A DNA stretch of 45,161 nt from Candidatus Gastranaerophilales bacterium (GCA_944322945.1 CALUQN010000021.1:1-45161), one strand, 5' to 3'. Counted from the stretch's first letter, positions 35,408 through 42,580 are shown. A program made the numbers and translations. The notes: generated by a model not told the origin, from the letters alone.

Positions 35408-35445
35408 ATTTAAAACCTGTTTTAATACCGTTCAAAAAGTGTTCA
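35408..35445 (-). repeat. Array B: inverted 11-bp-phased motifs
   Basis: On the minus strand TGAAC, TGAAC, AAAAC and TAAAT motifs occur at steps of exactly 11 bp (plus-strand complements begin at 35441, 35430, 35419 and 35408). The first two share a 19-of-20 match with part of array A. The array is opposite in orientation to array A and abuts the 35458 inverted TGTATCATTC copy. Confidence 0.7.
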
Positions 35446-35457
35446 AAAATAGATTGT

Positions 35458-35471
35458 GTCTGAATGATACA
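35458..35471 (-). repeat. Right copy of the TGTATCATTC inverted pair
   Basis: GTCTGAATGATACA, the inverse of the 25005 site with one base inserted. Together they would delimit a ~10.5 kb segment. Confidence 0.45.
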
Positions 35472-35506
35472 TTTAGAAAGAGTTTGCTTGATATATTACT
35501 CATTAA

Positions 35507-35519
35507 GAGTGATGAATGT
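35507..35519 (+). repeat. GAGTGATGAATGT site 2
   Basis: GAGTGATGAATGT, inverted with respect to the identical 13-mer at 41407-41419 in the transposase leader. The two face each other across the transposition module. Confidence 0.5.
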
Positions 35520-35540
35520 CATTGCTGATAAGAGGTAGCA

Positions 35541-35756
35541 ATGATTGAATTAGGCAAAAAATACAAACTTAAAAAGATTAAAGGCTTTGATAGCTTTGAT
35601 AATGAGTATTACAAAGTAATTGGCTTCTACAACTTCGACACTGTAATTTGTGAAAACGCCTACGGAGAAAGATTTGTATTTATGAAAGAGTTTTTAATAG
35701 ACCCACAAAAGTCTGATGATATCTATTCAGATTTGATACTTGAAAGGAATAAATAA
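35541..35756 (+). CDS. Small unknown protein, 71 aa
   Basis: I do not recognise this protein. GAGG lies ahead of the ATG. The sequence looks like a small beta-rich domain (YYKVIGFYNFDTVICENAYG, then ERFVFMKEFLIDP). Its stop overlaps the next start by one base (TAATG), so it is coupled to the 66-aa gene. Confidence 0.55.
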   Translation: MIELGKKYKLKKIKGFDSFDNEYYKVIGFYNFDTVICENAYGERFVFMKEFLIDPQKSDDIYSDLILERNK

Positions 35757-35956
35757 TGACAGAAAAAGATTATCGCTTATACGGAACAAAGGTTTTAAAC
35801 TTAAAGACTCAAGAAATCGGCTTGTTAATCTGTATTTGGAAAAACAAATTTGCAGATGCTGAGATAGATTACGCAACTTGTGTTGATAAGCAAGGCAAAA
35901 GATACAATATAGAACTTGATAGTATAAGAGGATTTGAAGATGATTTTGAAAAATAA
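35756..35956 (+). CDS. Small unknown protein, 66 aa
   Basis: I do not recognise this protein. Its strand pattern (GTKVLNLKTQEIGLLICIWK ... YATCVDKQGKRYNIELDSIR) resembles the preceding gene in being a compact beta domain, so the two may be related or form a pair. It overlaps its neighbours at both ends by 1 and ~17 nt, a cassette of three coupled small genes. Confidence 0.55.
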   Translation: MTEKDYRLYGTKVLNLKTQEIGLLICIWKNKFADAEIDYATCVDKQGKRYNIELDSIRGFEDDFEK

Positions 35957-36173
35957 ACTAACAAGAGAGACCTTAGAAATAACTTATCCTGAATTTAGGA
36001 TAAGGTTTGTAAAAGAAATACAAAGCGCATTTGAGAATTATCGCAAAACGCAGTTAAATAAGTATTCTTATAATTTTAAAGATGATAATTCTATGGAATA
36101 CAATTTCTACTTCCAATTACAATGGAACTTGCGGCTTGTCGGCAGAGGGCTGAAGCGTAGCGTGCCCGTTTAA
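35940..36173 (+). CDS. Small unknown protein with a palindromic element at its 3' end
   Basis: A 77-residue protein read from the ATG at 35940, 8 bp after AGAGG (an in-frame TTG lies at 35934). The first ~60 residues (MILKNKLTRETLEITYPEF ...) are not recognised. The last residues (LVGRGLKRSVPV) and the stop lie inside the palindromic element at 36136-36182, so the insertion probably replaced the original C-terminus and the gene may be truncated. Confidence 0.5.
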   Translation: MILKNKLTRETLEITYPEFRIRFVKEIQSAFENYRKTQLNKYSYNFKDDNSMEYNFYFQLQWNLRLVGRGLKRSVPV

Positions 36174-36182
36174 CGCCGACAA
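36136..36182 (+). repeat. Palindromic element copy 1
   Basis: Outer stem TTGTCGGC (36136-36143) with GCCGACAA (36175-36182), conserved CAGAGGGC then GCCCGTTTAAC, and a short inner hairpin. Copy 2 has TTGGCGGC/GCCGCCAA, a compensated base-pair change. Confidence 0.7.
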
Positions 36183-36227
36183 ACAAGAGAATCACTTTGG
36201 AAATTCTAATTGGTATATTGAAAAAAT

Positions 36228-36905
36228 TTAGTTAATTATTTCATATGGTATAAAAGAAGATTTTTCATCATGTTGATTTAAAAATTCTGAGACATATTTA
36301 TAACGATTTTCAACTCTTATACTTGGATGACAAGGGGCATTATTTAATGTTCTTTTATATACAAAAATTCGTCTTCCATCAATATTTTTTAGATAATTTT
36401 TTATATTATCAATATCTGCAGCTTTACTCCCCCAGGCTAGTAAATAGTCTATCTCTTTATTAGTATTGATAAAAGAGTTTATTATTTCTAAATTTTTTGT
36501 TTGACAATCATCTTCTTGAACATTTTTAACAGTTCCAGAGATTAAAGAGAAAGAATTTAATATAATAATTCTATTATATTTCTTGAGTTTATAAGCCATT
36601 CTTATAATATTTTTCACTGTATCATCAACAGTTGATTCCCTTTTTTCTATTTCAGGGAATGTATTTGAAGGATTCATCATTATAACAGCAAGAGTTTCTC
36701 CTTCTTTTTGCTGCTCAATAGATAATTCCAGATAAAAACGATGGTTGCCTTGTTTTGGACGTTTTTTGTCATAATATCCAAAACCGCTTACTTCTATTTT
36801 TTCATTTTTAAACTTGTAATTGTAATTATTAGATTTGTGTATGTATAAATCAAAACAATCCTTTATTGTTAATTTATGCAGATTGTTAAATAGAGCTTTA
36901 TTCAT
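36228..36905 (-). CDS. DUF1643 protein
   Basis: A 225-residue protein with the DUF1643 core: LAVIMMNPSNTFPEIEKRES (MNPS-x2-motif, DPT-type region), then IIRMAYKLKKYNRIIILNSF, the DYLLAWGSKA strand and the late NNAPCHPSIR. The function of this family is unknown; members often sit beside restriction or mobile-element genes. Here it starts 2 bp after the Mrr-like nuclease stop on the same strand, so the two form an operon. The neighbourhood suggests a nucleic-acid- or defence-linked role, which is inference. Confidence 0.7.
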   Translation of the reverse strand: MNKALFNNLHKLTIKDCFDLYIHKSNNYNYKFKNEKIEVSGFGYYDKKRPKQGNHRFYLELSIEQQKEGETLAVIMMNPSNTFPEIEKRESTVDDTVKNIIRMAYKLKKYNRIIILNSFSLISGTVKNVQEDDCQTKNLEIINSFINTNKEIDYLLAWGSKAADIDNIKNYLKNIDGRRIFVYKRTLNNAPCHPSIRVENRYKYVSEFLNQHDEKSSFIPYEIIN

Positions 36906-36907
36906 TA

Positions 36908-37801
36908 TTATTCTTCACTAAAGAAATCTTCGTCAATTTTTTTGATTTCGATTTTAGTTTTAACTTGTACACCTAAATTATGCTTAATCATCAATTTTGT
37001 TAATTCTTCACCATCTACTAATCGTATAATTTTACCTTGGACAGATGCGGCTTTCTTTTTAGCTCTTTCATCAAAGAAGCTGGTTGTTATAAATACTCCT
37101 TTTCTTACCGGAGAACAGCCTAGAGCTCCTGCGAAATTTTGCATTTCTTTTTCATTAACTTTATTGTCTGAGTATCTTTTAGCTTGTAGGTAGATTTTTT
37201 CTAACCCCAATTCATCTTCATCGATTATGCCGTCTACTCCTCCATCATGACTCATTTTTGTCATTGAACCTACACCATAATTCATTTTTTCCATAAGTTG
37301 AAGAACTATTTGTTCAAATCTTACAGGGTCAATTTGTTTTAATCTTGTCAGCAATTCTGTTTGTAGATTTTCTTTATACATATCTTGAGCATGTGCTAAC
37401 ATTTCGTCTGGAGTATCAGTTTTACTTTCTTGTATGTTTTTATCAGAAGTTTTTTCATCTTTATTAGGTTTTACAAATTCTAAAAATTCATTATATTGTT
37501 TTAGATAGTTTAGTATATCTTTAGGTTTATCTTGAAGGGCTTTTTCGCCTCTTTCATTAATAACAAAATAGGCTCTTCTAGGTGAATCTATCAATTTAGC
37601 AGCTTTTAAATATGTTCTAGCCCAACCTACTCTACCTGCGAATTTATTACTACCACTAGAAATTTTTTCCTCCAATTCTTCATTTGTTAATTTTAGTTTC
37701 TTTGCTAAAATATCAACAATTTCCGTAATTCGATGTTCCTTTTTATCAGATAAAACTTCTAAAACTGGTATCATTAATTCATCATATTTAGGTATTGCCA
37801 T
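36908..37801 (-). CDS. mrr: Mrr-type restriction endonuclease
   Basis: A 297-residue Mrr-like enzyme, which in E. coli cuts methylated DNA. Residues 1-100 form the winged-helix Mrr_N domain (PVLEVLSDKKEHRITEIVD; GRVGWARTYLKAAKLIDSPR). A lysine-rich linker follows. The catalytic domain has the GGVDGIIDED aspartate and the QAKRY strand (Q-x-K of the PD-(D/E)XK fold), followed by GVFITTSFFDERA. AAGGAG precedes the ATG. It forms a pair with the DUF1643 gene and probably restricts modified foreign DNA, so it needs to be compatible with the HsdM methylation here. Confidence 0.88.
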   Translation of the reverse strand: MAIPKYDELMIPVLEVLSDKKEHRITEIVDILAKKLKLTNEELEEKISSGSNKFAGRVGWARTYLKAAKLIDSPRRAYFVINERGEKALQDKPKDILNYLKQYNEFLEFVKPNKDEKTSDKNIQESKTDTPDEMLAHAQDMYKENLQTELLTRLKQIDPVRFEQIVLQLMEKMNYGVGSMTKMSHDGGVDGIIDEDELGLEKIYLQAKRYSDNKVNEKEMQNFAGALGCSPVRKGVFITTSFFDERAKKKAASVQGKIIRLVDGEELTKLMIKHNLGVQVKTKIEIKKIDEDFFSEE

Positions 37802-37846
37802 TCATAAACTCCTTTTTCTTAAGCATAGCACAAAAATTTGCAGGAT

Positions 37847-38245
37847 TTATTCTATACCTAAAATTTCACGCTCGATTTGGCGGATGAAGTCCGGAGAAAG
37901 TTCGGTTTTTATTTGGGGTGTTTCGTTTTGAGTATTGTTTTCTTTCAAATCTGGAAGGAAGTTCAAAATATTTACAAGGGAATAGTATTCTGCTTGGCTT
38001 ATCTGATTGTTAGTTTTATTACTGTTTGCGATTTTATCCATAAGCTTTTGGGCAAACTTTTGCAAGTCCTCTTTGAACTGGAATTTATCATACATTGATT
38101 CTTTTCGCTTTTTATCCCAACCATATTGCTTTTTCCAGTAAAACAACGTCCTTTTTGCAATTCCAAGTTCTAAAGAGATTTTATTTACAGTCGAGCCTTT
38201 TAAATACATTTGCTCTGCTTGTTTAAATAATTTCATTTTACTCAT
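37847..38245 (-). CDS. HTH protein of the Mu-like transposition operon
   Basis: A 132-residue protein. The N-terminus is a resolvase/terminase-small-subunit-like helix-turn-helix (AEQMYLKGSTVNKISLELGI, then AKRTLFYWKKQYGWDKKRKE), as in phage terminase small subunits and DUF1804 proteins. The C-terminal half is helical and ends with LSPDFIRQIEREILGIE. GAGGG precedes the ATG. Its start overlaps the stop of the preceding gene by one base, so it is the fourth member of the operon with transposase and ATPase. Confidence 0.65.
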   Translation of the reverse strand: MSKMKLFKQAEQMYLKGSTVNKISLELGIAKRTLFYWKKQYGWDKKRKESMYDKFQFKEDLQKFAQKLMDKIANSNKTNNQISQAEYYSLVNILNFLPDLKENNTQNETPQIKTELSPDFIRQIEREILGIE

Positions 38246-38805
38246 TAAAATCCCTCAAAAATTAAGTTTTCTATTCCAAAATGGTTTTTGTCTTGCACTT
38301 TTTTAACCTGATAAACGCAACTTCTATCAATCACTCCAAGGTGTTGGAAATACTTTATCAATTGATTTAGAAGTGCCATTGTGTTTTTAATTCTGCGGGG
38401 CTTAAGGCGTCTTAATTCGCAGACTTTAAAAAGTTCTTTTATCGACTCAATATCAATTTCATGCAGGTAATAGCAGTTTATAAACGGTATAATATTGAAA
38501 TTAAAAATTGCGTTATAGTTCCTGTAGGTCTCGAATTTACAGTATTTTTCTACATAATTTTTCATAAAATATTCTTTTGCATCTTCTATACTAATTTTTA
38601 GGTGTTTATTCTTTATCGGGCTAAATATTTCATAATTTTCACCCGTTTTCGTTTCCTCATTGTATTTATAAATCCCATTTTCAAAAAGTATTTTATTGCT
38701 GTTCAAAAGCTGTTCAAGCTTTGTTTTGCAATCGCATTCTGCTATCAATTCAATATCATCAAGGGTAAATTCTTTTAATCTCTTAGCTAATTTTTCAATG
38801 TTCAT
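38245..38805 (-). CDS. Integrase core-binding-domain-like protein
   Basis: A 186-residue protein. Residues 85-170 (EDAKEYFMKNYVEKYCKFET, then YRNYNAIFNFNIIPFI and LLNQLIKYFQHLGVID) have the pattern of the SAM-like core-binding domain of tyrosine recombinases, but no catalytic domain follows. It overlaps the ATPase stop by 4 nt and the next gene by 1 nt. It could be an accessory DNA-binding subunit of the transposition machinery. The resemblance is a reading from the sequence and not a database hit. Confidence 0.5.
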   Translation of the reverse strand: MNIEKLAKRLKEFTLDDIELIAECDCKTKLEQLLNSNKILFENGIYKYNEETKTGENYEIFSPIKNKHLKISIEDAKEYFMKNYVEKYCKFETYRNYNAIFNFNIIPFINCYYLHEIDIESIKELFKVCELRRLKPRRIKNTMALLNQLIKYFQHLGVIDRSCVYQVKKVQDKNHFGIENLIFEGF

Positions 38806-39482
38806 ATAATTTGCTCCATAACTTCTTTTGTAATTTCTTCTAAATTATTCTCTTTTGCAAAACTTTCAAGTTTGCTTATAAGCTGTACAATTTGTCTGAA
38901 CCTATTGTATTTTTTGTGGATATATTCTATCGAATCTGGGGTAAATGGTATTTCAGATAGTTGGCTAAAAATCTGGCTCAAATCTTCTATTTCAAAGGTC
39001 TCAAACTTTACAATCTCGCTAAATCTATCATACAGGTGCTTGTATCTCTCAAGTTTTCTAAGAGCCAAGCCCATACCGACAAAGATTATCGGGCAATCTG
39101 TTTTATCGTGGATATCTCTTAGGGTTTCAACACTTTTGTAATTGTTCATCAGGTAGTCGATTTCATCTACAAAAATAATTTTTGGCTTTTGAATAAGTTT
39201 GCTAATCACTACATTAAAGTTGTCCGAGGTCAAATACCTAGGAAGTTCGTCCATTTCTCTAACAATTTCTTCAACAAGCCACCTGCTTGTCATAAGGTTT
39301 GAGGCTCGAATATAAATCCCGTCATATTTGCAGGCTAGCCAAAGTGCTGTTTGAGATTTTCCAAGCCCCGGCTCCCCATATATAAGTCCCATTTTAGGAA
39401 TGTTTTTGGGTTTGCTTTTCAGGGCTTCAACTAAGCCTATAAAATTCCTTACATTTCGAGTTTTTATAAAGATTTTTTTCAT
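38802..39482 (-). CDS. AAA ATPase, MuB/TniB-like transposition helper
   Basis: A 226-residue ATPase. The ATG ending at 39482 (MKKIFIKTRNVRNFIGL) is chosen because AAAGGA is 4 bp upstream; a longer frame to 39533 would run through the palindromic element copy 3. Walker A is GEPGLGKSQTA near residue 37, Walker B is IIFVDEIDYL near residue 102, and IIFVGMG and a sensor-2-like RFRQIV follow. MuB-type ATPases choose target DNA and activate the transposase. It follows the transposase and overlaps the next gene by 4 nt. Confidence 0.88.
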   Translation of the reverse strand: MKKIFIKTRNVRNFIGLVEALKSKPKNIPKMGLIYGEPGLGKSQTALWLACKYDGIYIRASNLMTSRWLVEEIVREMDELPRYLTSDNFNVVISKLIQKPKIIFVDEIDYLMNNYKSVETLRDIHDKTDCPIIFVGMGLALRKLERYKHLYDRFSEIVKFETFEIEDLSQIFSQLSEIPFTPDSIEYIHKKYNRFRQIVQLISKLESFAKENNLEEITKEVMEQII

Positions 39483-39503
39483 TTTATCCTTTCTTGCTTG
39501 CTC

Positions 39504-39540
39504 GCAATAAACGGGTAAGGCTTCGCCTTTCACCCTCTGC
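39504..39540 (-). repeat. Palindromic element copy 3 (divergent)
   Basis: On the minus strand GCAGAGGGT, inner hairpin AAGGC-GAA-GCCTT, ACCCGTTTATTGC. It shares the AGAGGG ... CCCGTTTA frame with copies 1 and 2, but its outer stem is only two base pairs. It lies in the 68-bp gap between the transposase stop and the ATPase start. Confidence 0.5.
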
Positions 39541-39550
39541 TCGAAATCCG

Positions 39551-41374
39551 CTATTCATATAACAGTTTGTACTCCTTTGTTTGTCTAAATTCTGCAATCC
39601 AAGTGTCACTTGGGTTATGTTTTATTAAATATTCGTACTTTTCTGAATTGTTTTTGAAAATCGGGAGTGAGTTTTCTCCGTTGTTTATTTTTTGAACACC
39701 ATTTGAACGAGCTTTGAACTCTTTTTGAAATTTGTTAGAATTCTCCATTTCTTCTTGGTTCGACCTTGCTTCAATCAGTTTTATTTCATCATTCGTCAAT
39801 AATTTTTTAACCGAGTTTATTGTTTTCCGTTTAAGTTTTTGTTGTTTTTGGATTTTTTGTTTGTAATCCTCTAGATCCTCAACCGTTCCTAAAATCTTCG
39901 CCATCGGATGGGTTTCGGTTACTCGCTCTGCGGTGCATAAGTATTCTCCCTTGGGGGTAAAGACCTTAACGCTTGTTAAATCAAACAGGTTGTATTTTAC
40001 TAAAACTTTTCCTCTCAGCCCGTATAATCTTTCGTCAAAATAGTCGCAGTTTAAGAACCTTATGCCGTTTCGCTGAATTGTTTTGACTTCAGTCGCCAGC
40101 ATCAAATCGTCAAGCATGTTTATATCAATATTCTGTTTTTTACGATTTTCCAAAACCTCTGCGATTGTCATATTAGGTGCATTTGTGCAGGGCTGAGAAT
40201 TCTTAAACTTCAGCCACATATCAATCATTTTGATTGTTTCTTCTATTGTTGGAATGTAGCGGATTGGCGGCAGAGGGCTGAAGTCAGCTCTGCTGTGTGC
40301 CCGTTTAACGCCGCCAACCAAGAGGTTGTTATGCAAATTAGAGTGGAATTTTTCATTTCTTTTCAAGTAAGCCGGCTTGTTGATAATTGATGAGCCAACG
40401 TAGCTTGGCATTAGTTTTTCAAAGCCTTCCTGAAATTCTTTGAAAAACCTCTCAATTACTTTTGCTCTGGCGTTATATGGTCTTGCAAATACCGTTTCAA
40501 TTCCGAGTTTGGCATAGAGCCCATAAAAGCCTAATTCTCCAAATCCTTTGTCATCTGTAAAATACTTTGCTCTGAAAGCTCTGCCGTTATCCTGATAGAC
40601 AATTTTCGGTATCATATCGAGGTTTATTATTGCGTTTCTTAGTGCACTTGCAATACATTGGGTATTTTCTTCAAGCATAATTTCGTACCCAACGAGTGCT
40701 GTTGATTTCCAATCCAAAAATCCGACCAAAGTTGCACGACAAGGCTTGCCCGTAAACGGATTAATCACTTGAAACGCCAGTTTGTGCCCATCTGCGACTA
40801 AAATATCCCCGACATCAAGCAGGCTCGCGTCTCTTTTAATATAAGGCTCTACCTTGTCGGAAAGTGCTTTTTCACCGTCTCTAGCAAGCACCCATTTGTC
40901 GTAATTGTTGTCCTTAAACCATTTTGCATAGCGTCTAAATGTAATATCTGCAGGGATGAAACTTTGACCTTGTTCTTTGAGCTTGTATTTTGTAAGTGCG
41001 ATTGCTTTGCCAATACAAATTCTATTCGGGTGCAGGAGCAAGCCCATAAATATTTTGATTTCTTCATCCGTTAGACATGTTCTGTATTCATTTACAGAAA
41101 CGTATTTGTAATTAGGAATTAATCTTGTGTAATCCTCTGTCCCGTCTAAACTTGCTTTCCAACGATGCAGGCTTCCTCGTGAAATTTTACCTAAAACATT
41201 GAAAAGGTAGGAATTTGAACTGTTATGCAGCTTGACAAAATCATAGTCTGCTTGAAGTTTGTTGATAGCTTTACGGCGAAACTCCTGCCATTTGCGGATT
41301 AAATCAAGTTTTGCAAGTGCATTTTGTTTTGCCTTCTCAGGGGTGTATTTGATTGTCTCAACGTGGTTTTCCAT
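39551..41374 (-). CDS. Mu-like DDE transposase
   Basis: A 607-residue transposase. The ATG ending at 41374 (MENHVETIKYTPEK) is chosen for the AAGGA ribosome site; a longer in-frame start at 41410 lies inside GAGTGATGAAT site 3. N-terminal helical DNA-binding domains precede an integrase core with D195 (LVADGHKLAF), D262 (YQDNGRAFR) and E308 (KVIERFFKEF). The RPYNARAKVIERFF and LMPSYVGSS motifs are typical of MuA-type enzymes. The beta-barrel and C-terminal tail follow. Residues about 352-371 (GGVKRAHSRADFSPLPP) are encoded by palindromic element copy 2, and array C lies in the C-terminal coding part. First gene of the four-gene operon. Confidence 0.9.
   Translation of the reverse strand: MENHVETIKYTPEKAKQNALAKLDLIRKWQEFRRKAINKLQADYDFVKLHNSSNSYLFNVLGKISRGSLHRWKASLDGTEDYTRLIPNYKYVSVNEYRTCLTDEEIKIFMGLLLHPNRICIGKAIALTKYKLKEQGQSFIPADITFRRYAKWFKDNNYDKWVLARDGEKALSDKVEPYIKRDASLLDVGDILVADGHKLAFQVINPFTGKPCRATLVGFLDWKSTALVGYEIMLEENTQCIASALRNAIINLDMIPKIVYQDNGRAFRAKYFTDDKGFGELGFYGLYAKLGIETVFARPYNARAKVIERFFKEFQEGFEKLMPSYVGSSIINKPAYLKRNEKFHSNLHNNLLVGGVKRAHSRADFSPLPPIRYIPTIEETIKMIDMWLKFKNSQPCTNAPNMTIAEVLENRKKQNIDINMLDDLMLATEVKTIQRNGIRFLNCDYFDERLYGLRGKVLVKYNLFDLTSVKVFTPKGEYLCTAERVTETHPMAKILGTVEDLEDYKQKIQKQQKLKRKTINSVKKLLTNDEIKLIEARSNQEEMENSNKFQKEFKARSNGVQKINNGENSLPIFKNNSEKYEYLIKHNPSDTWIAEFRQTKEYKLLYE
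39693..39730 (+). repeat. Array C: 11-bp-phased TGAAC motifs inside the transposase gene
   Basis: TGAAC at 39693, 39704 and 39715 and TGAAA at 39726, each exactly 11 bp apart, on the plus strand of a minus-strand gene. Same motif and spacing as arrays A and B. Confidence 0.65.
40264..40317 (+). repeat. Palindromic element copy 2, in frame inside the transposase
   Basis: TTGGCGGC (40264-40271) pairs with GCCGCCAA (40310-40317). Inside are GGGC/GCCC and a CAGC-TCT-GCTG hairpin. The 54-bp length is a multiple of three and the transposase frame continues through it. The rest matches copy 1 in AGAGGGCTGAAG and GTGCCCGTTTAACGCC. Confidence 0.7.
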
Positions 41375-41406
41375 TGTCTCAAAATCCTTGTAATGCCTTG
41401 TGCAAC

Positions 41407-41419
41407 ACATTCATCACTC
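41407..41419 (-). repeat. GAGTGATGAATGT site 3, inverted
   Basis: ACATTCATCACTC on the plus strand, the complement of the site at 35507. It lies in the leader of the transposase. Confidence 0.5.
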
Positions 41420-41466
41420 GTTTTGAGACAGAAGTCAAGTGGGGGTAAATATAAATATAAAAAATA

Positions 41467-41802
41467 TTATTTCCAGTAAACTTTGAAGTTTTGAATTTCT
41501 TCAAGAGTTTTGTGATAATCCCCCTTGAAACAAATCGTTCTATCATCAATATAAAGATAAGACGGCAATTTTACGTTCGTCACATCCTTAAAAAACTTAT
41601 CTAAATTATTATTAATTAGCCATTTAGTTGCAAGCATCAAGTTTCTTGATGTAAAAAGATACAATTCAGCACTTTGGGATAACTTTTCTAAAAATTCATA
41701 AGCCCCGACCTTAATTTCAGGGATATAATTTTCATTGAATTTCTCTTTCCCGTATTCATTTAGTACGCCGTCTAAATCTATAAGTATCTTTTTAGTGAAC
41801 AT
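41467..41802 (-). CDS. Small HAD-superfamily hydrolase
   Basis: A 111-residue HAD-like protein. Motif I is LIDLDGVLNE with the nucleophile and acid/base aspartates near residues 9 and 11. Motif II is LYLFTSRN (Ser/Thr after a strand). The late aspartates are in LYIDDRT. The length suits a minimal cap-less phosphatase of the phage or nucleotidase type. It is upstream of the transposase on the same strand by ~90 bp and divergent from the XRE gene. Substrate unknown. Confidence 0.75.
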   Translation of the reverse strand: MFTKKILIDLDGVLNEYGKEKFNENYIPEIKVGAYEFLEKLSQSAELYLFTSRNLMLATKWLINNNLDKFFKDVTNVKLPSYLYIDDRTICFKGDYHKTLEEIQNFKVYWK

Positions 41803-41868
41803 AAAATTACCTTATTAAATGGACTGTCATTCCTGTTAATAATGTTCTAATAATAACATAATTGGAAT

Positions 41869-42078
41869 ATGAGTCAAGATATTAGACAAATATTAGCAAA
41901 TAATATTAAAAATCTGCGAACGCAGAAAAAGTTAAGCAGGGAAGAATTATCTTTAGTTTTAGGAGTTGATAATTCTTATGTTTCAAAACTTGAAAAAGGT
42001 AAAATAAATATTACTTTAGATAAAATTGAAATGCTAGCCAATTATTTTGAAACAGAAGTATATTTATTATTAAAATAA
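41869..42078 (+). CDS. XRE-family transcriptional regulator
   Basis: A 69-residue stand-alone helix-turn-helix protein. The HTH is clear (NLRTQKKLSREELSLVLGVD, then NSYVSKLEKGKINITLDKIE), and nearly the whole protein is the HTH. It is divergent from the HAD gene with 66 bp between starts. It could repress the adjacent mobile-element genes. Confidence 0.85.
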   Translation: MSQDIRQILANNIKNLRTQKKLSREELSLVLGVDNSYVSKLEKGKINITLDKIEMLANYFETEVYLLLK

Positions 42079-42125
42079 ATCTTATTGATAATTTTGGATA
42101 TCTCAAATTGCAAGCAAAAATAAAA

Positions 42126-42243
42126 TTGCACTTTTTTTGCACTGGGCTTATTTTAAAACACCAAGCCATTTTTAGTCTAATATGGTCTTAAAAATTTACA
42201 AATGGAGTGCAAAAGAGTGCAAGAAATGAGTATTTGAGTGCAA
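42126..42243. repeat. TTGCACT/AGTGCAA site cluster
   Basis: TTGCACT at 42126 and 42137 (11 bp apart), then the inverse AGTGCAA at 42206, 42216 and 42237 (10 and 21 bp apart). The sites are phased at about helical steps and face each other. It lies between the XRE gene and tRNA-Ile at the right edge of the accessory island; possible regulator or element-end sites. Confidence 0.5.
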
Positions 42244-42272
42244 GAAAAGACCGGTACATCTCAATACTAAAA

Positions 42273-42293
42273 AACAGCCTCAAATAGGCTGTT
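42273..42293. terminator. Hairpin terminator left of tRNA-Ile
   Basis: AACAGCCT, loop CAAAT, AGGCTGTT, then TGTTTGAC with TTTTT shortly after. The stem is perfect, with A-runs on the left, so it may act in both directions. Confidence 0.55.
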
Positions 42294-42368
42294 TGTTTGA
42301 CTTTTTATTAAAGTTTCGCCGTCTCAATGTCCCAGAAACCTATTACTATTACTATTAATTACAAAATA

Positions 42369-42400
42369 AAAAGGATGATAACAAAAGTCATCATCCTTTT
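42369..42400 (-). terminator. Terminator of tRNA-Ile
   Basis: AAAAGGATGAT (42369-42379) pairs perfectly with ATCATCCTTTT (42390-42400). Read on the minus strand it ends in a TTTTTATTTT run just past the tRNA. Confidence 0.8.
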
Positions 42401-42405
42401 AAATC

Positions 42406-42479
<74 letters not shown>

Positions 42480-42580
42480 ATATTTATTTTTCATCTCGAG
42501 ATTTGGCTATCTTCTATAAATTAAGTCGACTGTGCTTTATCTCTTTAGCGTTCAATCTCTCGTTTGCCCGCATGAATTAA

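Noticed and set aside
36136-40317. Integron attC sites, because the palindromes contain GTTTAAC
   Set aside because: Only one core-like box per copy is seen, the matching inverse core is absent, and copies lie inside genes and not between cassettes.
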